Assembly (NCBI GenBank): GCA_905220665.1
Contig: CAJNAR010000177.1
Span: 310,001-374,000, forward strand
DNA: 64,000 nucleotides
Source: Albugo candida
Lineage: Eukaryota; Oomycota; Peronosporomycetes; Albuginales; Albuginaceae
Direction of reading: 5' to 3'
Every line of letters begins with the position of its first letter. The stretch's first letter is position 1. A program made the translations under genes and the position numbers. Under the pieces are notes generated by a model. That model searched no databases. It saw nothing but the letters and a program-made list of their open reading frames with translations, and was not told the origin of the DNA. This document shows positions 23,570-34,608 of this stretch, one piece after another.

Positions 23570-24376
23570 TCAAAGAATATACGCGCTCTCGTCTTCAAAC
23601 ACGATGGGGTGAGTCTTGGCAAGCGTAGCGCCAATGACCCAAACATTGCTGGGACTAGGACGAACGGCAAAAGAACATGCATTGTTGTTTAGGTCGACAA
23701 AATAGTTTTGGTATGAAAGTGTGAATGCTTGTCGACCAGAATGATCGATAAACTTGAATGTCGGAAGCTTCATGTAGGCGATTTCCTCACACTTAATAAA
23801 ATTCTTCAATAGATCGATTTTTCCAGGTATTGCTTCCATTAATTGGTGAAATGCCGAAGGTGGGAACTGGATGGTAGCATTTCAAAAGTCAAAAAACACG
23901 TGTTCGTTTTTTTTACCGGCATGGACTCCGTAATATTGGACCTTATACGAAACTGCATAGATTTGTTGTATAATATATTTTGTCTTTAGTGTCACAAGGT
24001 ATCTTTCAGACTCCAACGTGCTAGTTTTTGTAGCGATTAACATTGTTATCGGCTTTCCAAATGTGTCATCCCAGTGATGAGATGAACCTGCTTGGTGATC
24101 TAAAGCACCCTTAATCAGTTTAAAGCTGAACAACTCGTAGCTGAAATTCTCCAGTACATCTTTGCCTATGACTGACTTGATTTTTTCGGCTTCCTTCTCA
24201 GTCATTGGAGATGGAGTGGCTTCCTTTGATTCGCAATATATCGTTTTAATTCGTGGTACGAATACCTTCATCATCAAAACCCGGTCTTGATAAAGATTGA
24301 GAAAGAGAGGAAGCCAGTACGCACCCGAATAATGGAATGCCAAAAAAAGCCAAACGAGTTTCTTTGCACCGGGCAT
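23570..24376 (-). pseudogene. Secreted pseudo-aspartic-protease B1, one nonsense codon
   Basis: A 269-codon frame from the ATG at 24376 (MPGAKKLVWLFLAF, signal-peptide-like) with a single in-frame TGA at 23882-23884 (codon 165) and no frameshift. It aligns with B2 to the end. Pepsin C-lobe features: a WDD segment, KVQYYGVHAG (inner strand), VFFDF-stop where pepsins have DTG, KCEEI followed by KLPTFKFID (pepsins: C, I, LPxhxF), QAFTLSYQNYFV, and NVWVIGATLAKTHPIVFED, matching the WILGD..hhhhFD end of the family. If translated as seen, the protein stops at residue 164, before the second half of the lobe. Confidence 0.75.
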
Positions 24377-24386
24377 TGTTGTTATT

Positions 24387-24404
24387 GGTAAATTTGAAAA
24401 TGAA
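24387..24404 (-). promoter_or_regulatory. Oomycete-type initiator upstream of B1
   Basis: TTCATTTTCAAATTTACC on the minus strand, 10-28 bases before the B1 start. It fits the oomycete initiator plus flanking region (TCATTYYNCAWTTT) with one mismatch. Confidence 0.6.
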
Positions 24405-25189
24405 TTTTGACACAACCGGCTCCGCTACACCACTCAATGCAAAAGTGGGACAGACATCTTTTGATCAGATAATCTAAAGGTGTCATTGTATTCGAAATTT
24501 TATGCAAGGACTAGGTACAAGCAATAAACGACCAATGCTTGTGTAGCAATGTTGTGAGATTGTATTGTTGACGCATTTTTGGCATTAACATTTGGTATCG
24601 AATTCCAAATGAAACTTCAGATGTACTGCTCCTCTAGGTTTGATTTGATACTATGTTTTACAGGTTTGCAAATGAGTGGATCGTCGGCGTTGAAGTGAGT
24701 AAAACAGCTTACAGCAGATTTGATACATCATAAATTTGTAAAACTCTGCAAAAGCAATAAAAGACATTCGTGAATAGGATCAAGAGGAATCTAGACAAAT
24801 GAGAGGTAATTTTTCTAGTGCGTTTTTGCGCTCACCAGTACGTTGACAAAATTTAGATCACCTCCTTAACATAGTACACCTCGCTGAGTGCATAAGATGC
24901 ATATTATCATCTCACCATATAAGGTATCCTGGCCAAAAAGCATCGTATTTTATATATCAGTCAATACTCTGTTGTTTTCCAAATGTTGCTTTTGTCCATT
25001 TGAAAGGAGCTACAGATTTTCGATGTACGAGTCTTGAGCTACTATCTCGCCTATTTGAGGAGCTAGGCGACTGCTGTTGATTGCCGCTACAAACAGACCG
25101 CTACAGATCACTGTTCATACGGGTCAAATGAGTGAAAATGCATCAGAAATAGAAATGCACATCCACCAATAGGTACGTTCGCGTATTCG

Positions 25190-26470
25190 TCCGAGCCAAT
25201 CTGAAGCCATCACTGATGCAGCTTTGGCCAATTTTTAAAAGCACGGGTGAGAAATCGAACGTCAAGGTGAAAACGAGTAGGACAAACTCGAATGCACTAC
25301 TGAAAGGAGCAGTGCAATACGAGAGAAACGTTTCGATTGAGTCAAGAGTGCGTTTTCTCACAGAAAACGAGAAGCTTCCAGGGAGTCTATTACCATCGAC
25401 ATGGAACGGTATGTAATAAATGTAGAAGGTAACAGACGTTTTCAAGTGGAATCGGATACCCCGCGGAATGACAAAGACGACGGGAATCAAGAATGAGAAG
25501 AGGTGAAAAAGGAAACTGTTAATATTGAAAAGAAACGACATGATTAAAGGAACAATAGACACTGACGCAAGAAATGCAAAGGAGAAGAAGATGAGAAAAC
25601 GACTTATATATCGCATGAGAATGTAACCATTCGAAAATTCGCATGCAATGAGACGTTTTATAAAGCATGGAATCTAATGCGATTTTTGCTTTGGGGAAGA
25701 CAATTTAAACTTAATAAGAATAACGTAAAGAAGACAGTTTGCTTTATACTGGCAAGCAGATTAACTTACAACAATCGGGCACTTCAAGTACCAAAATTTG
25801 TCTACCAAGGTGCAAGATCCCAGCTTGTATACACAGCCGTTGGGACTAAACAGTCAGTCAGCAATGGACTCGAATCCCCCGTATACGAAAACGTAAATTA
25901 CCTTCAACTATCGCGTATTGGTAAAAACTCGATCACTTCCACACCACGCTAAGAAAACTTGTCCCTACAAACATCACACTGTCCTAAATGGACCAAAATC
26001 AAAAATCTAAATTTCTCCAGCCTCACGACATGTGATTATAGCATCTCTAAGCAATGCACATGTAATTTAGACAATTCTTCCGACGACAAAAAATCGGTAT
26101 ATTTGCGAGCAAAACTGATGAAGCCACTCAAGGACAAAGGATTTATGAACTGGTCAGATAGACTAGAGAAAAGAAGAATGGATAAAGCTGGAATCACATC
26201 CGCCAAAGTAGATTAAACAGCCGTAGTTGTTTCTGTGTCAGTGGAGCCATGACCGTTGGTCCCGGCGTCTTAGGAACAACGTCAACGACGCTTTCGACAA
26301 CCGTGACTGCAGGGGTCGGTGCCGGGCTTATCGTTGTAGCAATGGATATGTGTCAGTTTGGTGTGATGATCAATCAACTCGATTTGCAAGGTCGTCCTAC
26401 CTTTTGAAAGAACATGTCATTTTCCACCTTCATGTTTCTTCCTTTTGGAGAAGCCAAACTTACTTTGACT
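25190..26470 (+). pseudogene. Unknown gene H, copy A (decayed)
   Basis: Protein-level similarity to 55,060-56,399 in shared frames, broken by shifts and stops. Conserved pieces: TNSNALLKGAVQ and ERNVS near 25,285-25,340, SDTPRNDKDDGN near 25,455, KFACNETFYKAWNLMR near 25,635-25,682, ARSQLVY near 25,825, then LEKRRMDKAGITSAKV, and a small hydrophobic Thr/Ala/Gly-rich part near 26,250-26,350. No family recognised. In the best aligned segment most base changes between copies are silent, which suggests it was once translated. Confidence 0.45.
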
Positions 26471-28490
26471 GACAGTCATGGACGCCGATAGTCATAATCT
26501 GCTCGCTTTTTATTGGGAAAATAGGCCGATACAGGTGACGTGGGTGCTATGAAACGCATGGAACGGTACGTACTGGTTATTGGCATATGAGTGGACATGC
26601 TGTTTTTATGTACGTTTGGGTGGAATTGCTGTGAGCGATAATTGAATTGTTTCTATCTCTTTCTTCTGGTCCCAGCCAGTGCTCACGTAACCTAGCAACA
26701 ATTTCTTTATAGATAGCTGAACCATTGTACGGTCAAGGCGCGTTTGTCCCTTTCCGTCTTATTGGCATCTGCCCCTCTCGCTATTTCATAGTATCGAGTA
26801 ATGCCATCTATTCTATCCAGGATTGCAATGTTAAACTATCAGAGCGTGTACATTAAGTGAGATAATGCTGCGCAAAATCGGTTTCAAACGTATCACGGAT
26901 TGCTTTTATCTTACTCTGCTCATTTACAAACCTATGTAGCACTGTTGAATACTGATTAATAGGTACAGAAAATGTCAACACCCGTCAGCATTTTGCCTCT
27001 TTTTCAATAACGTATGCGATAAATCTTTTTTTCATCAAATAAAACATCCGCGACGCTGTATATGCAAATATTAGCACAGTATGCAAATGCTAAATACTAA
27101 GAAGACATTGTAGGCGTGACATATTTATTCGAATGCGGTGCGGGGAATATCACACAGTTAGTGCTCACAAATATGCTACTGGGCTCTCAATCATCTCCGT
27201 TTGTACTGGAGTAAACGAATTCCCTTGTGGGTCATAATCGTTATTGGGGCTTCGTGGAAGCTGTCATCAACTCACAGAGATAACCTCGAACCCCCGATTA
27301 ACTATAGGACAGGTGGAGCAAGATGAGGCTTTTCAAACGATCTCTTTATATATGTTGTCAATGTTGAGGTTGTTTCTACTCAGTTGCATGGTATCATCTG
27401 AATCTACCAGGATCTCCTGATTAATTTGTTTTTGTAAGTATCAGGATCAGTACCAGTTATCAGTAACTTTATCAGTCAAATACTTTTGTAAGAGACGAAG
27501 GAGAGAAATCGTGACGTAATGTGAGTTGAACACTGCAATCATAGGAATTGTGGAAGATCATATCCAGAATCGCATGTACAAAGCTACGGATATTACCTTA
27601 AAAATATAAAGATTTCACAAGCCATACTGAGCAGCATCTCCTCTTCATTCATAAAAGGCCCACAACCCTTCGACCTTTGCACTTTTTCAACACTTTTAAG
27701 AATATCATGATTTATAGAATAGCTCTTGGACAGGGTACGGAAAGTGAAGCGTTTTGGTGCTCTCCACACTTAGGAGGGAGCCGTGCCAGAACGTTTAAAG
27801 GCCAGTTCAAGCGCGACCGGTACTAGAGCCTATTATGCGGACCGTTACGTCCTAACCTCCACCGGTATTTCTCTTTTTTGATATATCAAGGTCCATCACC
27901 GATAAACATCCTACTCATACAAAACCGATTTTTTCGCTCTCATATAGCTCCTATCCTGCATTACATGTACATATTATGCTTCAGTTCGCTTCGGGTACTT
28001 ACTTTACTTCCCCGTCGCGTTTTTCACAATGTTCTTCTTATGCCATTCTATCGACGCTTAGAACTCCAACAAGATGGCACCAATATTTATATACCTAAAA
28101 ATAAAATCTGTTAGCATTATGTAAGATTTTCATTACAACCGACTTATCGATCTACACTATAGGTCATTTAATTGGGATCCGCAGTTCTTGTTGACCATCT
28201 CACCTTGCTTATTCTCTTGTTTTCTAAAGATCGGCATGGCTTTGAATCCACCCAAGATACCAAACACGCTCTGCGACGGTTTTTGGGGATGTAACCATCA
28301 CCAGCATTTCTCGCTTTCACCCAAGAAGACTTACCTTCACTTATCACAATCGGTCATTTAGTTTTTCACTACAAGTAACAGCTAAATCGTCAATTGCAAC
28401 GATGGCAACGTGTCCCTGGTTCCCATAACATTGACACCCTCAACCATTCTGATTACGCGACGGGAATTTTTCAAGCTGAAATGCTACCTC
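26471..28490. other. Duplicated, no gene seen (copy A)
   Basis: Aligns with about 56,400-58,200. No conserved open frame is visible in both copies. Confidence 0.4.
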
Positions 28491-28499
28491 CTAATCATT

Positions 28500-30540
28500 G
28501 CAATTGAGCGCTCACTCCATTCCGAGCACCGTACTTTTCTTTACCAATTTTCCAGCTAGAGCACACGTCGTTGGCCTGTACTCTCTCTCCATGTTTTTCT
28601 TTGTTTTTTCTCATAGCCAGGATCCCCATTTTGCTAGCTTTACTACGCCTGTATTATGTCCATTCCATCAGTGTTTGTATCCATCAAAGTTCAACATCAC
28701 CCAACGACTTGAACCTTCTCTTAAATGGCTCAAAATTCCAACTAAATCAACACGGAATAAGAAATATCTGTGTTGTATTATCTCGACCCATCCAGACCAA
28801 GCATGAATCTTATCGGTCGGTACTCTTGATTCACTAAATACTTTCTGAAAATGAGTTTTAATTTAGACATACCCAACCCTTATCTGATGCCGACTATTTC
28901 CTTATTGTACTTACAAGACATGGGCGCCTTATTTATCGCAACGTGTAGGACTGAGATAGAATTCCCTCCATCAACTTTTCTGTCAATCAAGCTACAACAC
29001 CGTGTGATGTCAAGAAAGAGATATATAGGCGCCACTTGCATCAGAACAAATGCCTTCTTTTTTTCGCCAAAAATAGTCACGCAAGCTTCACGTTCATTCA
29101 CGTCGAAATGAATGACCCATTACAGACTTCTTGAGGTCAAAACTACGCTATTTCGGCTTCAACTCCACGACGACTATTTCGCAAATGCGGGTGGGGGCAC
29201 CTGGTAATATGCCCGTACCAAGCGAGACTAGCTTACGGGCAAGGGCATTTCAATGCAAGTCACCTTCACACCCAGCGTTGGAGTTGTCGTCTAAAAACTT
29301 CATGCGGGTTCATTTTTCGTATTTGGAAATTATAGGAGCACATTGCAAAGCTGCTAATCAAGTGAAACTATTACCCTGAAGATTGGCGCATATTTACCGC
29401 TTACTGCGCGACGCCAAAGAAGTCGGCATTGCTTCTATACCAGGTTCAATAATGCTTCAATTGTATCTCGAATACAAGTTCAACCTATCGTCTAAATTCC
29501 CATTATTTCATGCTATACATAATACGCTCCTCTGTACTAGATTGATCATGCTCGTCTTCCCGACAACACAGGTCATGTCAACGAGTCGGAATGACTTGCT
29601 GCCAGGGGTGCACTCGCATACTATCTAGCTTCATCACGGTTAGCATGAAGATGAATGGAGTCACCTAACGGCGAAAATTCACTTTAATCCACATCATATC
29701 CCGGAACACCTTCTTGTAGAGTGTGTTCCAGCCTGCTCAATACGGTTTGGAGGAATCCAATTTATGACAACTATAGGATACCATAATTTAGTTATGTCAG
29801 CATTCCTGGTACGCAGCTTTACGAAAGCCTCTACATCTGTAAGTTTCTCACAATCTTTTTACACCTTGACACCGTTGGAACGGACACCAATGCATATTAA
29901 TGTGGCGAAACCTTCAAGTTCAACACGCACACACGCCATGAGATTTCTACGACATGGATTGTGATGATAAATATCTTTTTCTTAAAGTCTTGCTGGATTA
30001 TCACCTTCATAATCTATCGAGAACGTTTTCGAGCTTGAAAGCGCTCTTTTCACTCTTTTCACGGGCGCAACTGTCAAAAACGTTATTCTCTGACCAATAC
30101 TGGAACCAGCGTGGCACTTTATTTCCGGTACATTGTTTCAGCATGCTCCGAATATCTATAGCGAGTCCTTCCCTGCCACCCATAATAATTGTGATTGGCA
30201 ACATCAATACTAAACCAGGACTTTTGCATGCGTACAGAAGAAGATACTCCAAGCTAACAAAAGCAGAACTTCTCGACTGCTCTTCAAATATCATCCCTTA
30301 CCTCAGGCCCATAGCATCAAATTTGAGCTTTTCTAAAGCCGTGGTAGGTAAATTCTCGTTTAGCGTTTCGTACCCTGACACTCCACTCTTCCAAAATGGA
30401 AGATGCATTTTGACGATCTGCGCTGGACCCCCAATTTACCGATTAGACCTCTTCTGGATACTTCATCGACAATACTCACCTCACCGATGTACGAGCAGAT
30501 TGTTATGTTATTTAGACTGTATGATGCTTTTTTAAATCGA
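28500..30540 (+). pseudogene. Unknown gene G, copy A (decayed)
   Basis: Several plus-strand frames align at protein level with 58,219-60,190, for example EIEFPPSTFLSIKLQHRV against EIEFPPSAPIFIALQHRV, MLQLYLEYKFNLSSK against LLQLYLKYKYNLSSK, and ECVPACSIRFGGIQFM against EGVPGCSIRFVANPIH. Stops and frameshifts occur at different places in each copy. No family recognised. A 193-codon stretch at 29,954-30,535 is the longest surviving piece. Confidence 0.4.
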
Positions 30541-30560
30541 AATATACTATCAGACTGCAA

Positions 30561-32390
30561 AGTCATTGCTGTGGCAAGGTCATCATGAAGATGGGATTGT
30601 AGAAATACAAAACCACTCTATCTATTCATAGCTACCATCCAGAAAATTGGATCCAGACAGTCAATACATCGAAACTCCAACAAGGTTCACAACTGTTAAC
30701 TCTGACAGCAATACTTCCCTTTAAATTTCAATTGCCTTGATACTGACAACAACGGCCTGTAGCATGAGCTCAATTTCGTTAAGTGATGCAAACCGGCTGA
30801 TAGTGTTATAGTGGAAATTATCAACCGTGCACATTCACAATTTTATCGCACTCAAAAAGATACGGGAACCAGACCTGATGATCTAACTAGATAAGTAGGT
30901 GCTTGATTATCAACATCCTGCTGCAATCCGCGGCATGTTTCGTCAAGTTTGTGTATCCATTAAACTTAGAAGATACCTAGTCGGGGTACATCCAGCCAAC
31001 TTCCTGATCTCCCACCATGTTTCGTGTATAACTATGATGCTATTAATGATTGCTACAACGTTTATATCAATTTACCTAGCACAAGCAAAGTGATAGCATG
31101 CTTTAATGCGCCAAGATGGATGAGGTATTGTCATGCAAGCGTGGACTAAAGCTGACAATTTCAATGAGCTGAGAAAGTAATCGGAATGTTACAAGGCTGA
31201 GATTTTTTCTTTCATATGTAGATGTGTAGGTGAGATCGTGAAAGTTGGACATATCAAAGCTTTGCATTTCCACCTAATAAAAGTGTTCTCACTCGCCTTA
31301 TCATGATGTATTCTTACTTCTTGTTCTATCGACATAGCTGTAATATAGCTAAATTATCGGTAGTTCCGTTGGAAGTTTTTGGTATATCTTTGAAGGCTCC
31401 ATTAAAAGAACGGATAATCACATAAGAAGAAAAGGATAAAGTCAAGTTTGAATGAGTATAAAAATGAAAGTACCAGCATAGCTCCAGAAAATGGAGTCGT
31501 AAATTACGAGAGAGAATACATCGAGCACATTCAGCAACAAGTTGCGATATATTAAAATGCCTGGAGATTTGATATAGATTCTGGCAAATGATTCAAGTGC
31601 AGAGAGTTACAAATAGAGCATCAAAGTCATGCATGCTTATTCCGAGAAAGAACTCTGATTTATGAGAACAATTGTGAATTAGGCAGCAAACATCATTTAG
31701 TGGATCGCATGTGTGTGTAGTATGATGGAAAAAGTATGTAGCAGCATTTCTTAAGCAGTAAACAAAGGAAAGGATGATCAGTCAGGCGTGTGACCAGCAT
31801 GTCATGCTTCTAAAATTAGAAAGATGTGATGGTCTCACGAAACACTGACGACGATTGTGTTTTGCGTCACTTTACTAATTAGTGTTCCAAGCGGAGCGCG
31901 TCAAAACAATGAGCTAGAAATTCATTTCAAAAGGAGTGCAAGTTGTAAGAATAGCTTGAGGGATGAACAATTCGACTTCCATCAACTTCTCATCAATTCC
32001 TAGACGCAGATATACTAACATAATCTAATATTCCATGTAGAGAGTTCATGTCATGCCTACATTAAGTCACTCAAGCATAGTCACTGATTACTGTGACAGA
32101 GACCTTCGATGGAAAAGGGCGAGAATGTGCTGCTACACAAGAATACAAGCCTCTTTTACATGATGACATGCCAGAATGTATCCTCTCGCATTTGATATCC
32201 GTTTCTATCTAATACATACGATTTAATGAGACCTTAATATAATTTAAGAGGACTCCTTGACTTTGATTATTTACATCGCTGACCATACTAAGCAATAACC
32301 GGCTCACATGCTTCGCCGCCAATCATTACCCACACTCACAGACATTCAGCGTGCTCACGTCAAAAAGCTATTATGGGATGTTCAGCAGTC
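30561..32390. other. No recognisable feature
   Basis: Between duplication copy A and unit III. Only short frames, no motifs. Confidence 0.4.
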
Positions 32391-32399
32391 ATAGATGAA

Positions 32400-34135
32400 C
32401 ACAATGGATGGGAATTAGACCTCAATGCTGGTACATGCGACTTTCAAATCAATCCCAACGACATCGCAACCGACACATTGGAAGGATGCTTATAGCGCTG
32501 TTTGGAACGAACATCTTCAATAACACGTCACTTTTTTCGAATATGCACACAAAATGCAATATCAGTGTCACTGCAGTGGCACTATCTCCGAAAGAGTATG
32601 ACAGTCACCTCGTAGCGCTTCCAAGTCATTCAGCACTTGCGGTGTGTTCATTCGAGCATTGCGAATTCGTACAGAAAATCAGAGAGCATCCGTATGAAAC
32701 TGTTGTGATCTCGCTGCAACGGTGGAGTTTTGGTTTGGGTGCGTATTAGCGCTTTATGTTCAGAGTACGATGACGATTCCGGCTGGTACTGAAACAATCA
32801 ACGTGTCTTTCTCACAAATTGTCTTTGAGACTAAAGTACCTCTGAAGTACCGAGGTATGGAAGACCGAGAATTCATTACTTGCAGCCTACAATATCAGAA
32901 TCACCTGGTGTGCTTCCTCGCCGCGTTTCCAGTGCACATCTTTCGGCTCCACCAATGACTTCTTTGGCTCACGGCATTGAGGTATTGGAAAATCGGCACG
33001 ATTGTGATTTATTGCTTGAGCGATTGAAGAGGCGTAACACACGAATCGTCAAGATGGAATTGAGCTGAAAGAAGCTCAAAAGAAAGGAGAGGTGCTTTCG
33101 CTAGCAACAGAGGGATTGGTTATGAGAGAAGCAGCGGAATGGAAGAACGCTTTTCGATATCGTGCTGTATCAATACGAATGCTTACTAGATTGGAACTTG
33201 GACATTGCATATGGCTTCCGATAAAGTATCCACTCCATCTCTAGTACACATACGCATCTGGCTCCAGAAATTGGATGCTTACAATATCGAATCTCAACCT
33301 CGCTATTTGGGTCCGAAACAGCGTAGTAAGCACAAGTTGGAGCCAGAAATTCAGTCGTTCGGATAGAAACGTGGAGTGAGTGATCAATGATGTTCAAAAA
33401 AAGGAATTACTCGATCCTGCGCAGCATTTTATGGAGCAAGTAGAGATCACATCGTATTCAGCAGACAAAGGGGACGATAAGTGGAGTAAGATGACGTCGA
33501 TCTCCCAGCAGATGAATGTGTTTGAGAAGTAGAATAAAGAATCACGAGCTATAGTGAACGATCTCCCTGAATCGAGCAAACATACGCAAATCAAGCGAGA
33601 TCAAGACTATGGGTGATCGACACGTATCAGCGCGTTTTACGAGCTGAGAATCAAGTGTACGCGAAGCAAGCCGACAGCTTTTCTGGACGTTTGTATCTCC
33701 ACACTGAAAGCAGCACGTTATCTCAGTCCCTCAACGCGCCTTCTATTATGATGCAAATATAAAAAGATGTCAGAAAGGCAACAGTGGTGTTGGAAGTTCG
33801 ATTAAGGTAACAGAAGGATCAAATAACGTTACTGGAGTTTAGAAAGGAGCAATTACGCACGCGTCTGCATGAGTTTGAGCCTTGACACGCTTTAGCGATC
33901 GATCATGACGAGAAGAACGCGGATTGACGGGACAAGCGATACGTATCGATGAGCTAATGATCCAATAAAGGCGTATGGGTTGAGAGAACGAAGCATCAAA
34001 CGGTATAGTTGATGAATTGATCGCGGAATACGCCAATTTCGTTCATTTGGTGTCGTTGGATCAGAACGCAGGATGTACATAATCTCATTCAATGCACTCG
34101 CAGTGCCACGGAAACAAACATTCTGTGTACAAATG
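32400..34135 (+). pseudogene. Coiled-coil protein pseudogene (unit III)
   Basis: Same gene as the relic at 10.9-12.8 kb. The N-terminal part is best preserved here: NISVTAVALSPKEYD near 32,560 and FVQKIREHPYETVVISLQ near 32,665-32,720 in one frame. Then come ELKEAQKKGEVLSLATEG near 33,058, the tract AGCAGACAAAGGGGACGAT near 33,460 (identical in unit II), and AIRIDELMIQ and VSLDQNAG near 33,940-34,070. Many stops and shifts. It lies upstream of A3 on the same strand, as in unit II. Family unknown. Confidence 0.6.
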
Positions 34136-34418
34136 TCGCAAACCTAACCTAACATTTCTAATAGCCGCAGTATGTAACCGTATTTGTACTGCTCCTTGCT
34201 AGCTATGAGGTTAGGCATCGTAAAATTTCTGATTTTTCATTGCTTGTGGGAGCTTTGTGGTACTTGAATTACTACCACGGCAACGCATTGGATTTCGAAT
34301 TAGTAAAATCAATTTCTGTATTGTTTGTACGTGCTTGGAATGTCGAGTTGTGGTTACAATTAGTGCATTTACTGCTTCTATCGAGCGGTTTTCATCCGAG
34401 GTGACTACTAATTTCGCA

Positions 34419-34582
34419 CAACACTGCGATATCTAACCCTGTATTGCGTGGCACGTTGTCCATTCTGCTTGATTTGCGCGCTGACTTGTCTGATCTAGGA
34501 AGTTTACTTTATTTAATATATTGCAGAAATTATAGAAGCGATCGTTTTGTGGTCTTCTTTATTCTCTCATTTTTTGAATTTT
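34419..34582 (+). promoter_or_regulatory. Conserved promoter block of A3 with oomycete-like initiator
   Basis: CAACACTGCGATATC (34419-34433), GTCTGAT (34488-34494), ATCGTTTTGTGGTCTTCT (34541-34558) and the initiator-like CTCATTTTTTGAATTTTA (34565-34582), 26 bases before the ATG at 34609. The 18-base box is identical to that of A1. Confidence 0.65.
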
Positions 34583-34608
34583 ACTTGGAAACAACATCGA
34601 CCTCGACT

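Larger units (their letters stand above)
22705..30560. repeat. Segmental duplication, copy A
   Basis: Aligns by eye with 51,715-60,240 in the same orientation. Anchors: TTGATATCAACGTCCAGC near 22,940 and 52,730; the B-family genes; GGCACTTCAAGTACC and GGCACTCGAGTACC near 25,790 and 55,590; CTTCATCGACAATACTCACC near 30,470 and 60,120. Copy B has about 780 extra bases near 51.8-52.6 kb. Both copies carry independent stops and indels, so the duplication is old and largely non-functional. Confidence 0.8.

Noticed and set aside
34444..34608. N-terminal extension of A3 by 55 codons.
   Set aside because: It starts at TTG, covers the conserved promoter block, and would bury the signal peptide.
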